Assembly: GCA_002780705.1 (NCBI GenBank)
Contig: PEUP01000014.1
Span: 327 to 33,552, forward strand
From: Elusimicrobia bacterium CG03_land_8_20_14_0_80_50_18
GTDB lineage: Bacteria; CG03
Direction of reading: 5' to 3'
Length of the DNA: 33,226 nucleotides
A program made the translations under genes and the position numbers. The notes beneath the pieces were generated by a model that had not been told where the DNA came from, made no database searches, and saw only the letters and a list, made by a program, of their open reading frames with translations. Of the stretch, positions 17,845 to 27,719 are shown in pieces (positions within the stretch are counted from its first letter, which is position 1; each line of letters opens with the position of its first letter).

Positions 17845-18779
17845 AACAGCAGTTTCCTGAAAAATTCCGGCAGCGCGAACGAAGAGCTCTGCGGCACCTC
17901 CGGAACAATTCCTAAAAACCTCTCCATTGGCGTCCTTCCCTCCACTATTTTAACAGGCCCCTTGATCCCCGCCATCGCCTTGGCGGCGTCAATGGCGGCG
18001 TTGAGATTACCGCTTTTGTCAGCAAGACCGTTTTTCATGGCCTGCGCGCCGGTAAACACCTGACCCTGGGCCAGCGCTTTGAGTTTTTCCATGGGGATAT
18101 TCCGTCCGTCCGCCACAGTTTTTAAGAACTGGCCGTAAGCGTCGTCTATCATTTCCTGCAGGAGCTCTCTCTCCTCGCCGGTCATCTCCCTGTAATAAGC
18201 GCCCATGTCCTTGTATTTGCCGCTTTTAACAACATCCGGCTTTATCCCTATCTTTTCAAGCAGTTCCTCCCAGTTTGAAGAGCCCATTATAACACCGATT
18301 GAGCCCGTGATCGTGCCGGGGTTGAGATAGATCGCGTCAGCGACGGAGGCTATGTAATAACCGCCGGATGCGGCGACATCGCCGAGCGAAGCCACTACCG
18401 GGATACCCTCTTCTTTGCATTTCATTATCTCTTCCACGATTTCCTGACAGGCGCCGATGGTTCCGCCCGGAGAATTTATCCTGAGGACAATGGCCCGCAC
18501 CTTTTCCTTTCTGAGAAACGATATCTGTTCCACCCACCTGTCACTGCCCCGCAGGCTGAACAGAGTACTGCCGCCGGGCGGGACAACGGTTATCATACCA
18601 TAAATCTTGACAAGGCCTATTTTGTCTTTCCCCGCGAAGGCCGGAGACTCATCGTGTTCACGCCACTGGCTGAAAAGCGCAGCGAGCACGGAGGCCAGCA
18701 GCAGGAAAAGGAAAGCGTAACTCAGCAGCCTTTCGCCTGGTTTAATGGGAGATGTTTCAGTTGCCATAATATGCACCAT
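17841..18779 (-). CDS. sppA: Signal peptide peptidase SppA
   Basis: VRAIVLRINSPGGTIGACQEI, VASLGDVAASGGYYIASVADAIYLNPGTITGSIGVI. The start could be the ATG at 18767. Confidence 0.94.
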   Translation of the reverse strand: MVHIMATETSPIKPGERLLSYAFLFLLLASVLAALFSQWREHDESPAFAGKDKIGLVKIYGMITVVPPGGSTLFSLRGSDRWVEQISFLRKEKVRAIVLRINSPGGTIGACQEIVEEIMKCKEEGIPVVASLGDVAASGGYYIASVADAIYLNPGTITGSIGVIMGSSNWEELLEKIGIKPDVVKSGKYKDMGAYYREMTGEERELLQEMIDDAYGQFLKTVADGRNIPMEKLKALAQGQVFTGAQAMKNGLADKSGNLNAAIDAAKAMAGIKGPVKIVEGRTPMERFLGIVPEVPQSSSFALPEFFRKLLL

Positions 18780-18829
18780 TCTACGAAACTATTTTACTTT
18801 TTGCAACTTATTTGTTAAATCATAAGCCG

Positions 18830-18911
18830 GCCGGAGTGGTGAAACTGGCAGACACGCATGGCTTAGGACCATGTGCCTCAGGGCTTGGAGGTTCGAGTCC
18901 TCTCTCCGGCA
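18830..18911 (+). tRNA. tRNA-Leu (anticodon UAG)
   Basis: Acceptor GCCGGAG/CTCCGGC, anticodon arm CATGG-CTTAGGA-CCATG, class II variable arm, TTCGAGT T-loop; 3' CCA not encoded. Confidence 0.95.
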
Positions 18912-18997
18912 AAACTGTGTATTTGTTTGCAGGAGCGGCAGATTTTGGAACACGCGGGCCGTAATTCGAGCCGCGAAAACATAACGGAGGTTATTAA

Positions 18998-20197
18998 GTG
19001 GAAGGCGTAAAAATTTCGGAAAAAAGCAAAACAGTAAAACAGTTGAATTTCATAATAGATGAGCAGAGCGCCGCCGCGTCGCGAAAACACGCGCTTCAGC
19101 GTATAGGCAGATCAGTGCGGATAGAAGGTTTCCGCTCGGGTAAAGCTCCTGCCGCTCTCATAGAAAAGAATTTCGGCGAGGACATCAAAAACGCCCGGGA
19201 GAGCTATCTTCTGTCCGACAAAGTCTATAAGGCATGTGACGAGCATAAAATAATCCCGGTCGCGCCGGCCAAACTCACCGAATTCAAATGGGACGGGGAT
19301 ATGCCCGTAAAATTCTCAGTGGAAGTGGAAGTAATGCCCGAATTTGATGTGAGCGGCTACAAAAAAATAAGCATCAAGGAACCGGCGACTGCCGTAAGCG
19401 GCGAGGAAGCGGAGAAAGCCCTGCAAAGCCTCCGGGAAAAGGCCTTCTCACTGGAAAAAACAGAACTCTCAAAAGCCGAAAAAGGCATGTTCATCAAATA
19501 TGACCTTGAGGTGACGCACAACGGAGAAGTCCTGAAAAAAATGAGCAGGAAGAATCTCACGGCTGAGCTGGATGAGAAGAAGATATTTCCGCCTCTCTGG
19601 CCGGCCATACTTAAGCTCAAAAAAGGTGAGGCAGGGGATATTAAATTCACCGCGGATAAAGACTTTAAGCCCGCGGAATTCGCCGGAAAGGAATTGGGCT
19701 ACCGCACACTCATCACCGAAATCCTTGAGAAAAAGCTCCCTGAGCTCGATAACAGTTTCGCTTCGCTTTTCGGGGCAAAAGATCTCGGAGAGCTCCGGGA
19801 ATCGCTCAAAAAACGCATGGCCCTGGAAAAAGAAGCGGAGAAACACAGGAGCGTGAGGGAGCAGATATCCGCGGCTCTGCTGAAAAAAAATAATTTTGAG
19901 CTGCCCGCGTCCCTGGTAGAACAGGAAAAAAAATCATTGAGTGAACATTTGAGTAAACAGTACCCCGGTGAAGACCTAAAAAATTTCCAGGCTCAGATAG
20001 AGAAAACAGCCAACGAGAATCTGAGGATATCTCTGATCCTCGGAAAAATCGCGGAAAAGGAAAAAATAACGGTTACGGAAGAAGAAATGAAAGAGAAGCT
20101 CGGAAAAAATTATTCGCCGAAACACGGTGGAATGAAAGAGGCGATGTTGACTGACAAAATTTTTGATTTTATAATAGGGGAGGGTAATATAAAATGA
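18998..20197 (+). CDS. tig: Trigger factor
   Basis: [19 protein letters not shown] ribosome-binding signature; PPIase-like middle domain; GTG start with GGAGG 7 nt upstream. Confidence 0.93.
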   Translation: MEGVKISEKSKTVKQLNFIIDEQSAAASRKHALQRIGRSVRIEGFRSGKAPAALIEKNFGEDIKNARESYLLSDKVYKACDEHKIIPVAPAKLTEFKWDGDMPVKFSVEVEVMPEFDVSGYKKISIKEPATAVSGEEAEKALQSLREKAFSLEKTELSKAEKGMFIKYDLEVTHNGEVLKKMSRKNLTAELDEKKIFPPLWPAILKLKKGEAGDIKFTADKDFKPAEFAGKELGYRTLITEILEKKLPELDNSFASLFGAKDLGELRESLKKRMALEKEAEKHRSVREQISAALLKKNNFELPASLVEQEKKSLSEHLSKQYPGEDLKNFQAQIEKTANENLRISLILGKIAEKEKITVTEEEMKEKLGKNYSPKHGGMKEAMLTDKIFDFIIGEGNIK

Positions 20198-20790
20198 ACG
20201 CTCACTCAATGCTCATTCCCATGGTGGTGGAGGCAAGCAGCCGGGGCGAAAGGGCCTACGATATTTTTTCGCGCCTGCTCAAGGAAAGAATAATATTTCT
20301 CGGCTCGCCCATTGACGACGGCGTGGCTAATCTCATCATAGCCCAGCTGTTATTCCTTGAATCACAGGATAAGGAAAAAGAAATTTCAATATACATCAAC
20401 AATCCCGGCGGCATCGTCACCAGCGGGCTCGCTATTCTGGACACGATGAACTTCATACACAATCCAATCGCCACATACTGCCTCGGACAGGCGGCATCCA
20501 TGGCGGCTGTGATACTCGCCTGCGGCATTAAAGGCAAACGCCGGGCTCTGCCCAACGCCCGGATAATGATACACCAGCCTCTGGGCGGGGTACAGGGCCA
20601 GGCGACCGACATAGGTATCCAGGCCAAAGAAATACTCCGGATGAAACAGCATCTGAACGAGATACTCGCCAGAGCCACAGGCCACGACATTGACAAAATA
20701 GAAGAAGACACGGAGAGAGATTATTTTATGACAGCCGACGAGGCTCTCGCCTACGGTATTGTCGATGAAGTGATCAAAGACAGGAAGTGA
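20194..20790 (+). CDS. clpP: ATP-dependent Clp protease proteolytic subunit
   Basis: [38 protein letters not shown]. Confidence 0.97.
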   Translation: MNAHSMLIPMVVEASSRGERAYDIFSRLLKERIIFLGSPIDDGVANLIIAQLLFLESQDKEKEISIYINNPGGIVTSGLAILDTMNFIHNPIATYCLGQAASMAAVILACGIKGKRRALPNARIMIHQPLGGVQGQATDIGIQAKEILRMKQHLNEILARATGHDIDKIEEDTERDYFMTADEALAYGIVDEVIKDRK

Positions 20791-20804
20791 CCGGAGGTTA
20801 TAGC

Positions 20805-23186
20805 ATGATTTACACAGACATACCGGTGATAGCGGTAAAGGACACAGTTATTCTTCCCTTCAACAGAATGCCTATTTTTGTGGGCAGGGAAAAATCAAAG
20901 AAAGCGCTTGAAAAAGCCATGGAGGGAGACAAATACATCTTTTTCACCGCTCAGAAAAATCCCAAAAAAGATGACCCCCAGTTCGCTGATATTTACAGCG
21001 TGGGCTGCGTGGGCAAGATACTCCAGTCAATCAAGGATAATTCCGGAGGATATAAGATACTGATCGAAGGGATTGAGCGCGCTACACTTGAATCCCTTTC
21101 CGACAGCGACGGCCCGTGGACGGGAAACATCACAGCTCTGCCCCTCAAATTGCCGGTGTCCCCGAAGACAGACGCTCTTTTTGAGGCGCTGATAGGCGAG
21201 TTTAAGAAATACAGCGAACTGGCCGGAAAAATACCGAAAGAGATCATAGATGACATACTTTCCATAAACGAGCCGGCAAAAATAATATACCTGATTATCG
21301 GCTATATGCCCGTGCGATTGGCGGAAAAACAGAAGCTGCTTGAGAACAACAACCCCGGTGACCTGGTGATGAAACTCATAAAAATGCTCGTTTCCGAGCG
21401 GGAATTCATGCTGGTGAAAAAAGACATACACGAGAAAGTGCACAGCAAGATACAGAAAAATCAGCGTGAATATTTCCTCTCTGAAGAAATGAAGACGATT
21501 GAACAGGAGCTGAATAAAAACAGTCCGAACAAAGAATACGCGGATTACCTGAAGAAAATTAAAGAAGCCGGAATGCCCGGGGCGGCGAAAAAACAGGTGG
21601 AAGAAGAGCTTGACAGACTGTCAAAGATGATGCCCTATTCCCCCGAATCCACGGTTGTGCGCACCTACATAGACTGGATGATATCCATGCCATGGAACAA
21701 AAAAACCACGGACAACATGAGCATTGACAATGTGCAGAAGGTGCTTGAGGCCGAGCACTGGGGCCTCAAAAAATCAAAAGAAAGGGTGCTTGAATATCTG
21801 GCCGTTTGTAAATTGAACAAGAAGATAAAGGGCCCCATTCTATGTTTCACCGGCCCCCCCGGCACGGGAAAAACTTCCTTTGCCCGCTCCATAGCGCGAT
21901 CCATGGAAAGAGAATTTGTCAGGATTTCGCTGGGCGGGGTGAGAGATGAGGCCGAGATACGCGGCCACCGCAGAACATACATAGGTTCAATGCCCGGCAA
22001 GATAATACAGTCACTTAGGAAAGCGGGCTCAAAGAACCCTGTTTTCCTGATAGACGAGATAGACAAGATCGGACAGGATTTCCGGGGCGACCCTTCCTCG
22101 GCGCTGCTTGAGGTGCTGGACCCCGAACAGAACAACAGCTTCTCCGACCATTATCTTGACACTCCCTTTGACCTCTCCGATATAATGTTCATCACCACGG
22201 CCAACACCACCTACACGATCATACCCGCGCTGAAGGACAGAATGGAAATCATAGAGTTTCCCAGCTACACCCAGCCGGAAAAGATGGGCATAGCCAAGAA
22301 TTTCCTCATACCGAAACAGATAAAGGAAAACGGACTGACAAACTATAATATCTCGTTCACTGATTCGGCTGTCGAGTACCTGATAGACTCTTACACACAG
22401 GAGGCCGGCGTCAGAAACCTTGAGAGACAGATAGCGACGGTGCTGAGGAAAACAGCCAGAAAACTTGTTCAGAAAAAATTAAAAAGCCCCGTTAAAATAG
22501 ATCATCAAATCGTGCGGGAGCTCCTCGGATACGAAAAACACAGGCATGATGAGGGCAAGGTGAACAGTGTCGGCATCGTCTGCGGCCTGGCCTGGACAGA
22601 GGTCGGCGGAGAAGTGATAAGCGTTGAGACCGTGCTCATGAAGGGAAAAGGAAACCTCATACTGACCGGACAGCTCGGCGAGATCATGAAGGAATCCGCC
22701 CAGGCGGCGGTTTCATATCTGCGGGCGAACGCGAAAAAGCTTGGAATACCCGAGAACTTCATGAAAAACAGCGATGTCCACATACATGTCCCCGAGGGAG
22801 CCATACCCAAAGACGGCCCTTCCGCGGGCATCACGATAGCGATATCGCTTGTGTCGGCTATCCTCAAACAACCGGTCAGAAAAGACCTGGCCATGACGGG
22901 AGAGATAACGCTTTCCGGAAGGGTGCTGCCCATAGGCGGGCTGAAAGAAAAAGCTCTCGCGGCGTTCCGGGAAAAAATCAAAACCATTATCATCCCTGAC
23001 AAGAACAAAGCCGAGGTGGAGGAATTCTCCGATAATGTAAAGAAAGGCCTTGACATCATAGCTGTGAAAACAATAGACGAGGTCATAAAAGCGGCCATAG
23101 ACAGGCCGGCAAGGCCGAAGAAAAAAGCTGAACCCGAATCGACGGGACCGGAAAAAGTAAAAGCCTCGGCCCACGCCAGGGCATAA
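20805..23186 (+). CDS. lon: ATP-dependent protease Lon
   Basis: Walker A GPPGTGKTSFARSIA; catalytic PKDGPSAGITIA. ATG at 20805 with upstream GGAGG preferred over the GTG at 20787. Confidence 0.97.
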   Translation: MIYTDIPVIAVKDTVILPFNRMPIFVGREKSKKALEKAMEGDKYIFFTAQKNPKKDDPQFADIYSVGCVGKILQSIKDNSGGYKILIEGIERATLESLSDSDGPWTGNITALPLKLPVSPKTDALFEALIGEFKKYSELAGKIPKEIIDDILSINEPAKIIYLIIGYMPVRLAEKQKLLENNNPGDLVMKLIKMLVSEREFMLVKKDIHEKVHSKIQKNQREYFLSEEMKTIEQELNKNSPNKEYADYLKKIKEAGMPGAAKKQVEEELDRLSKMMPYSPESTVVRTYIDWMISMPWNKKTTDNMSIDNVQKVLEAEHWGLKKSKERVLEYLAVCKLNKKIKGPILCFTGPPGTGKTSFARSIARSMEREFVRISLGGVRDEAEIRGHRRTYIGSMPGKIIQSLRKAGSKNPVFLIDEIDKIGQDFRGDPSSALLEVLDPEQNNSFSDHYLDTPFDLSDIMFITTANTTYTIIPALKDRMEIIEFPSYTQPEKMGIAKNFLIPKQIKENGLTNYNISFTDSAVEYLIDSYTQEAGVRNLERQIATVLRKTARKLVQKKLKSPVKIDHQIVRELLGYEKHRHDEGKVNSVGIVCGLAWTEVGGEVISVETVLMKGKGNLILTGQLGEIMKESAQAAVSYLRANAKKLGIPENFMKNSDVHIHVPEGAIPKDGPSAGITIAISLVSAILKQPVRKDLAMTGEITLSGRVLPIGGLKEKALAAFREKIKTIIIPDKNKAEVEEFSDNVKKGLDIIAVKTIDEVIKAAIDRPARPKKKAEPESTGPEKVKASAHARA

Positions 23187-23190
23187 GTAA

Positions 23191-23217
23191 TGCAGGAGGG
23201 ACTTTCCAGTCCCGATA
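23191..23217 (+). repeat. REP-like palindromic element copy 3
   Basis: TGCAGGAGGGACTTTCCAGTCCCGATA; perfect GGGACT/AGTCCC stem; two differences over 27 nt from the reverse complement of copy 2. Confidence 0.75.
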
Positions 23218-23236
23218 ATAAAAAAGGAGCAAGTTA

Positions 23237-24373
23237 ATGAAAAAGGAAATCCTGTTTTCACCGGGGCCCACAAATGTGCCCTCGGAGATCCTGTTGGAAG
23301 GCGCGAAAAGGACCATCCACCACCGCACCAAAGCTTTCACGGCAATGCTGGAAAAGGCGGAAAAAGGCCTGGCCGGAGCTTTTGACACCAAGGGCGATGT
23401 TTACATTCTCACTTCTTCCGGAAGCGGCGGGATGGAGACGGCTGTCGTCAATTTTCTATCCCGCAACGACAATGTGCTAATACTCAACACCGGAGCTTTC
23501 GGCAGAAGATGGGCCAATATAGTGAAGGCCTACGGCATTATGGCGGATGTGCTGGAATATCCGTGGGGAGAGTCCTTTAAGCTGCGGGATGTGGAAGCAA
23601 AGCTCAAGGATAAAAAATATAAAGCCGTCCTCTGCCAGCTGGGAGAAACCTCAACTGGAACCGTCAACGACATCAAAGCCCTCGGCGGCATAATGCCCAA
23701 GGACACTCTTCTCATCGTTGATGCCGTAAGCAGCCTGATGACGGAAGAATTCCACATGGACAAATGGAATGTGGATATCTGTGTGAGCGGCTCGCAGAAA
23801 GGCCTTATGATGCCTCCGGGACTCGCTTTCATCGCTTTGCGAAAAGGCCTTGATGCAGAACTGGGCAAAGGTGATCTGCCGAGTTTTTATTTTTCGCTCG
23901 TACATGCGAAAGCTTCCAGAGAAAAAGGCCAGACGCCCTGGACGCCGGCCGTCAACCTAATCTACCAGCTCAACAAGGCGCTTGAGATGCTTAAAGAAGA
24001 GGGTCTGGACAATGTCATCCAGCGCCACAAAGACATGGCCTCCATCGCCCGCAAAACAGTCGTTGAAATGGGCCTGGAACTTTTTTCGTCGGCCCCTTCA
24101 AACGGCATCACGGCTGTCAAAGTGCCGGAGGGAATGGACGGTTCAAAACTCATAGAGCACATCTGTGAAAAATACGGTGTGAGATTCGCCAACGGCCAGA
24201 GGGAATACAAGGGAAAAATCATCAGGATAGCGCACATGGGTTATGTGACTGTCCCCGATATACTCATGGCTCTAAACTGCCTGTGGCTGGGGCTCAAAAA
24301 ATACGGCTTTAAAGCCCGCCCGGGCGCGATCATCACCGCTCTTGAAACCGCCGCCGGGCTGGACAACAAATAA
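23237..24373 (+). CDS. Class-V PLP aminotransferase (serine-pyruvate/phosphoserine aminotransferase-like)
   Basis: FSPGPTNVPSEIL, HHRTKAF, SGSQKGLMMPPGLAF (PLP lysine). Confidence 0.9.
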   Translation: MKKEILFSPGPTNVPSEILLEGAKRTIHHRTKAFTAMLEKAEKGLAGAFDTKGDVYILTSSGSGGMETAVVNFLSRNDNVLILNTGAFGRRWANIVKAYGIMADVLEYPWGESFKLRDVEAKLKDKKYKAVLCQLGETSTGTVNDIKALGGIMPKDTLLIVDAVSSLMTEEFHMDKWNVDICVSGSQKGLMMPPGLAFIALRKGLDAELGKGDLPSFYFSLVHAKASREKGQTPWTPAVNLIYQLNKALEMLKEEGLDNVIQRHKDMASIARKTVVEMGLELFSSAPSNGITAVKVPEGMDGSKLIEHICEKYGVRFANGQREYKGKIIRIAHMGYVTVPDILMALNCLWLGLKKYGFKARPGAIITALETAAGLDNK

Positions 24374-24405
24374 ACTCAGTAGAAGCAGCATCCGCCGCGC
24401 TCGCG

Positions 24406-24852
24406 TTAAAAAATAAATTGAACGCGGACGACGGGCGGAGATATTTTTTCGCCGGAACCGAACACAATGGTTTTGCGGACAATCCGCGGGAATAATCCCA
24501 GAATATTTGTCTTCTTTTCATAGACGGCGGCTTTGGGCTGGGGGGCTTTTCCCCGTATGATTTCAGTTTTCAGAACTTCAAGGCCGGGCGGGAAATGAGC
24601 GGCGAAGCGGCTGAAAATTATATCCCCCGGATAATCGTTTATGAGTTTCACATCTATGTATTCGCAGAGAGATTCCACGCCCAGAGAGAGCGCGGGCGAT
24701 GAGGAAAACTTGAGCTTTCTCTTGTAACCCTGGCCCGTCACAAAATCAAGGCCCGTCCTGCGCAGAGCCATGTCTATGTGCATCATTGTGTCCAGATGGC
24801 CCATCAGCACAAAGCTGCCCGTCTTGGAATATGTGATCCTTATTTTTATCAT
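24406..24852 (-). CDS. DUF2344 / TIGR03936-type radical-SAM-associated protein
   Basis: RITYSKTGSFVLMGHLDTMMHIDMALRRTGLDFVTGQGYKRKLKFSSSPALSLGVES; overlaps the upstream radical SAM gene. Confidence 0.85.
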   Translation of the reverse strand: MIKIRITYSKTGSFVLMGHLDTMMHIDMALRRTGLDFVTGQGYKRKLKFSSSPALSLGVESLCEYIDVKLINDYPGDIIFSRFAAHFPPGLEVLKTEIIRGKAPQPKAAVYEKKTNILGLFPRIVRKTIVFGSGEKISPPVVRVQFIF

Positions 24853-26471
24853 CTGCCTTCTATGAGATGCTTCACCTGATTGTAATCTTCTTCAAGCTCT
24901 TTTCGCGGCGCTATGTCTATTTTTTCCCAGGGAAGCGCGCCCTTTGAAAAATCCCTGCGGGCGTAAGAGTCCGCGTTCAGCCCCGCCTCTTCCAGCACTT
25001 TTATTTTTTCGGCGGAACTGTCTGTAAAAACAGCCGGCAAGCCTGAAAGAATCCCTCCGAGCCGCGCGTCACCGCGGGATAAGACGCTCTCCAAAAGAGC
25101 GTCTTCCACCGAGGGATGGCGAATATCAACACCCCTCAACTCCATTTTGAATCTTTTGAGTTTCTCCGCCATTTCGCCCGGGTTCCATAGAGGCACTCTC
25201 TCAAAGGGCGTGTGCGCGGCGGGAACAAAGGGAGAAAGTGTGAGCGTCACCTTCAAGCCTGTTTTTCTTATCTTTTTCACGGCCCTTATGTTTTCATCAA
25301 TGTCCGCGTCCGTCTCGCCGGGAAGGCCCAGCATCAGATATATTTTTACATCCCTGAAACCGGCGGCTTTGATATCTCTCATCATCCGCTCAAATTCGTC
25401 GGGCGGGGTTATTTTTCCTATTATCTCCTGCATGCGGGGTGAGAAAGTCTCCGGCGCGAAAGTCAGATTCACCTGGTTGAGAGGGAGTATCTTCATGACA
25501 CAGTCAATGGATCTCCTCTCCGGCCGCAGCGACGGTATTTGCAGTGATATACCCCGCTTCCTCAAAAACGGTATTATGCTCTCAACGACTTCTCCGATGT
25601 GCGGATATTGCGGACTGCTCAGAGAGCTCAGCGACAAACCTTTCCAGCCCGTGTTCGCGAGAGAGGCAAATATTATTTCTTTGAGCTCCTCAAGCGGCCT
25701 CACGCGCAGGGGAGAATAAAACCTTTTAGCCTCGCAAAAACGGCAGTTGTTGGGGCAGCCCCTCATCACCTCTATATCCAGCCTGTCCTGTAAAGTCCTT
25801 ATGTTGGGAATAACGGGTTTGAGGGGATAATACTCACTCTTAAGGGGGCAATGCACTTTTTTCACGCCGCGGCTTTCGCCGGGAACATAAACCCCTTCAA
25901 TGACCGCGAGCGCTTTCTTAACAGAAGCGCCTGCTGAGCCGGAAGAGGCGAGCGTATCCAGCATTTTTTCTATCACTTCTTCGCCGTCACCGACTATAAA
26001 AGCGTCAAAGAAATCCTCAACCGGCACAAAATTGGAAACACCCGGGCCGCCGGCGATGATGAGCGGATATGAGCCGTCGCGGCCGGTGACTGGGATACCC
26101 ATAAGGGCGAAAAGCCCGGGAAGATCAAAAAAACAGCCCTTCGCCGGAAGAGTGATCCCCACCAGATCAAATTCCCGCGCCGCGCGGCCGGATTCAAGCG
26201 ACAGAAATTTTTCTTTTCCCGAAACTATGGCCTCTCTCATATCAGACTCGGGCATGAAAGCGCGCTCGCAGAGGCTGTCTGTCCGGGAATTGATGATATG
26301 GTATAGAACGCTCATACCCAGCGACGACGCTCCCATCTGATAAACGGCGGGGCTGACAATAAGCGCCTTCAAAGGCGTTTTATTCCAGTCTTTTTTTATG
26401 GAAAACATCTCCCCGCCCGCGTACTGCGCCGGACGCTCATAAGTGAGCAGATTTTTAATTCTTTTTTCCAA
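24849..26471 (-). CDS. Radical SAM protein, TIGR03960-like
   Basis: CPNNCRFCEAKRFYSP (CxxxCxxC), B12-binding-like N-terminal half, FAPETFSPRMQEIIGK. Confidence 0.88.
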   Translation of the reverse strand: MEKRIKNLLTYERPAQYAGGEMFSIKKDWNKTPLKALIVSPAVYQMGASSLGMSVLYHIINSRTDSLCERAFMPESDMREAIVSGKEKFLSLESGRAAREFDLVGITLPAKGCFFDLPGLFALMGIPVTGRDGSYPLIIAGGPGVSNFVPVEDFFDAFIVGDGEEVIEKMLDTLASSGSAGASVKKALAVIEGVYVPGESRGVKKVHCPLKSEYYPLKPVIPNIRTLQDRLDIEVMRGCPNNCRFCEAKRFYSPLRVRPLEELKEIIFASLANTGWKGLSLSSLSSPQYPHIGEVVESIIPFLRKRGISLQIPSLRPERRSIDCVMKILPLNQVNLTFAPETFSPRMQEIIGKITPPDEFERMMRDIKAAGFRDVKIYLMLGLPGETDADIDENIRAVKKIRKTGLKVTLTLSPFVPAAHTPFERVPLWNPGEMAEKLKRFKMELRGVDIRHPSVEDALLESVLSRGDARLGGILSGLPAVFTDSSAEKIKVLEEAGLNADSYARRDFSKGALPWEKIDIAPRKELEEDYNQVKHLIEGR

Positions 26472-26486
26472 GATATTCCCTGTTAT

Positions 26487-27719
26487 TCAGTAACCTTTGG
26501 CTGTGGCGTAAATGTTCATCGCCATTCCCAGCATCATGAGATAAACGGCGGTGGCGGTCCCGCCGTAAGAAAGAAAAGGAAGCGGCAGCCCCGTTATCGG
26601 CATTATGCCCAGCGTCATTCCTATGTTGAGGAATGTCTGAAAAAACAGCACGCCGAATATGGAAAGAGCGAGGAATGTGCCCTGCTGATCAAGAGCCATA
26701 ACCGCTATTTTGATTATCCGTGAAAAGAGGATAAAATATGCCAGCAGTATAAGAAAAGAGCCCACGAAGCCGAACTCCTCGGCGATTGAGGCAAACATAA
26801 AATCGGTGTATTTACCCGGCAGAAAACCCAGGCGCGCCTGGGTGCCCCGGCGGTAACCCTTTCCTCTGACCTTGCCGGAACCTATCGCTATAAGGCTTTG
26901 GGAAAGATGATAGCCGGAGTGAAGCGTGTCTCTGGCGGGTTGCACAAAATTCAGTATCCTGTCTTTCTGATAGGGTCTGAAACCCGCGGCCACTTTATGG
27001 GAAAAAAACGCGCTAAGTAAAAAAATCCCGAAAAAAAACAGCACCGCGACATGGGCTTTCCTGATATGCATAAGAACGCGCATAAACACATACACCAGCG
27101 CAAAGGCCGCCGCCGCCATCTGCGCAAGCCAAATGAAAGCGTCAGGCCTCATGCAGAAAAAGATTATTTCGGCCGACACTATAGCCGTGATAACAGAGAC
27201 AAATACAAGCAGGCCCGCATTCTGGCTGAAATAAAGGAACATAAACCATATAAAAATGAAGACCAGTCCCGTTCCCATATCCGGCTGTTTGAGCACAAGT
27301 AACAAGGGCAGAGCGGCGAAAGCGCTTAAAAATAATATTGTCCTGAAACTGTTTCTGGAACTGTAATTCCTGCTGAGATAATATGTCAGGAAAATAATCG
27401 TCGTGAATTTCGCGATCTCGGAGGGCTGAAAAACAATGAAGCCCGCTCCGAGCCACGAACGGGAGCCGTGCACGGAATACCCCGCCGCAAGCGTAAGGAG
27501 AAGAAGGATTATCCCAAGAACATAAAACACTATTGCCCTGAATCGCAGAAATGATTTGTATTTTGTAAATGCGAATATAACCATTCCGGCAAATCCCAGA
27601 AATATGGAGAACAAATGCCTGTAAAGCATATCGCCCGAAACATAAGATATGTTCTGGAGGCTCCCCATTACCAGCAGAAAAAGAGCAGGAATAAGTATCA
27701 GCGGGTCAAATCTTTTCAT
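26487..27719 (-). CDS. rodA: Rod-shape determining SEDS glycosyltransferase RodA
   Basis: GSRSWLGAGFIVFQPSEIAKF, KQPDMGTGLVF, AEEFGFVGS, GLPLPFLSYGGT. Confidence 0.95.
   Translation of the reverse strand: MKRFDPLILIPALFLLVMGSLQNISYVSGDMLYRHLFSIFLGFAGMVIFAFTKYKSFLRFRAIVFYVLGIILLLLTLAAGYSVHGSRSWLGAGFIVFQPSEIAKFTTIIFLTYYLSRNYSSRNSFRTILFLSAFAALPLLLVLKQPDMGTGLVFIFIWFMFLYFSQNAGLLVFVSVITAIVSAEIIFFCMRPDAFIWLAQMAAAAFALVYVFMRVLMHIRKAHVAVLFFFGIFLLSAFFSHKVAAGFRPYQKDRILNFVQPARDTLHSGYHLSQSLIAIGSGKVRGKGYRRGTQARLGFLPGKYTDFMFASIAEEFGFVGSFLILLAYFILFSRIIKIAVMALDQQGTFLALSIFGVLFFQTFLNIGMTLGIMPITGLPLPFLSYGGTATAVYLMMLGMAMNIYATAKGY

Noticed and set aside
18830-18911. tRNA-Leu as a possible integration site
   Set aside because: Flanks are sppA and tig housekeeping genes with no integrase or duplicated tRNA 3' end.
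20787-20804. GTG at 20787 as the lon start (MTGGYSM...)
   Set aside because: The ATG at 20805 has a well-placed GGAGG and begins the typical Lon N-terminus; the upstream codons contain that SD.
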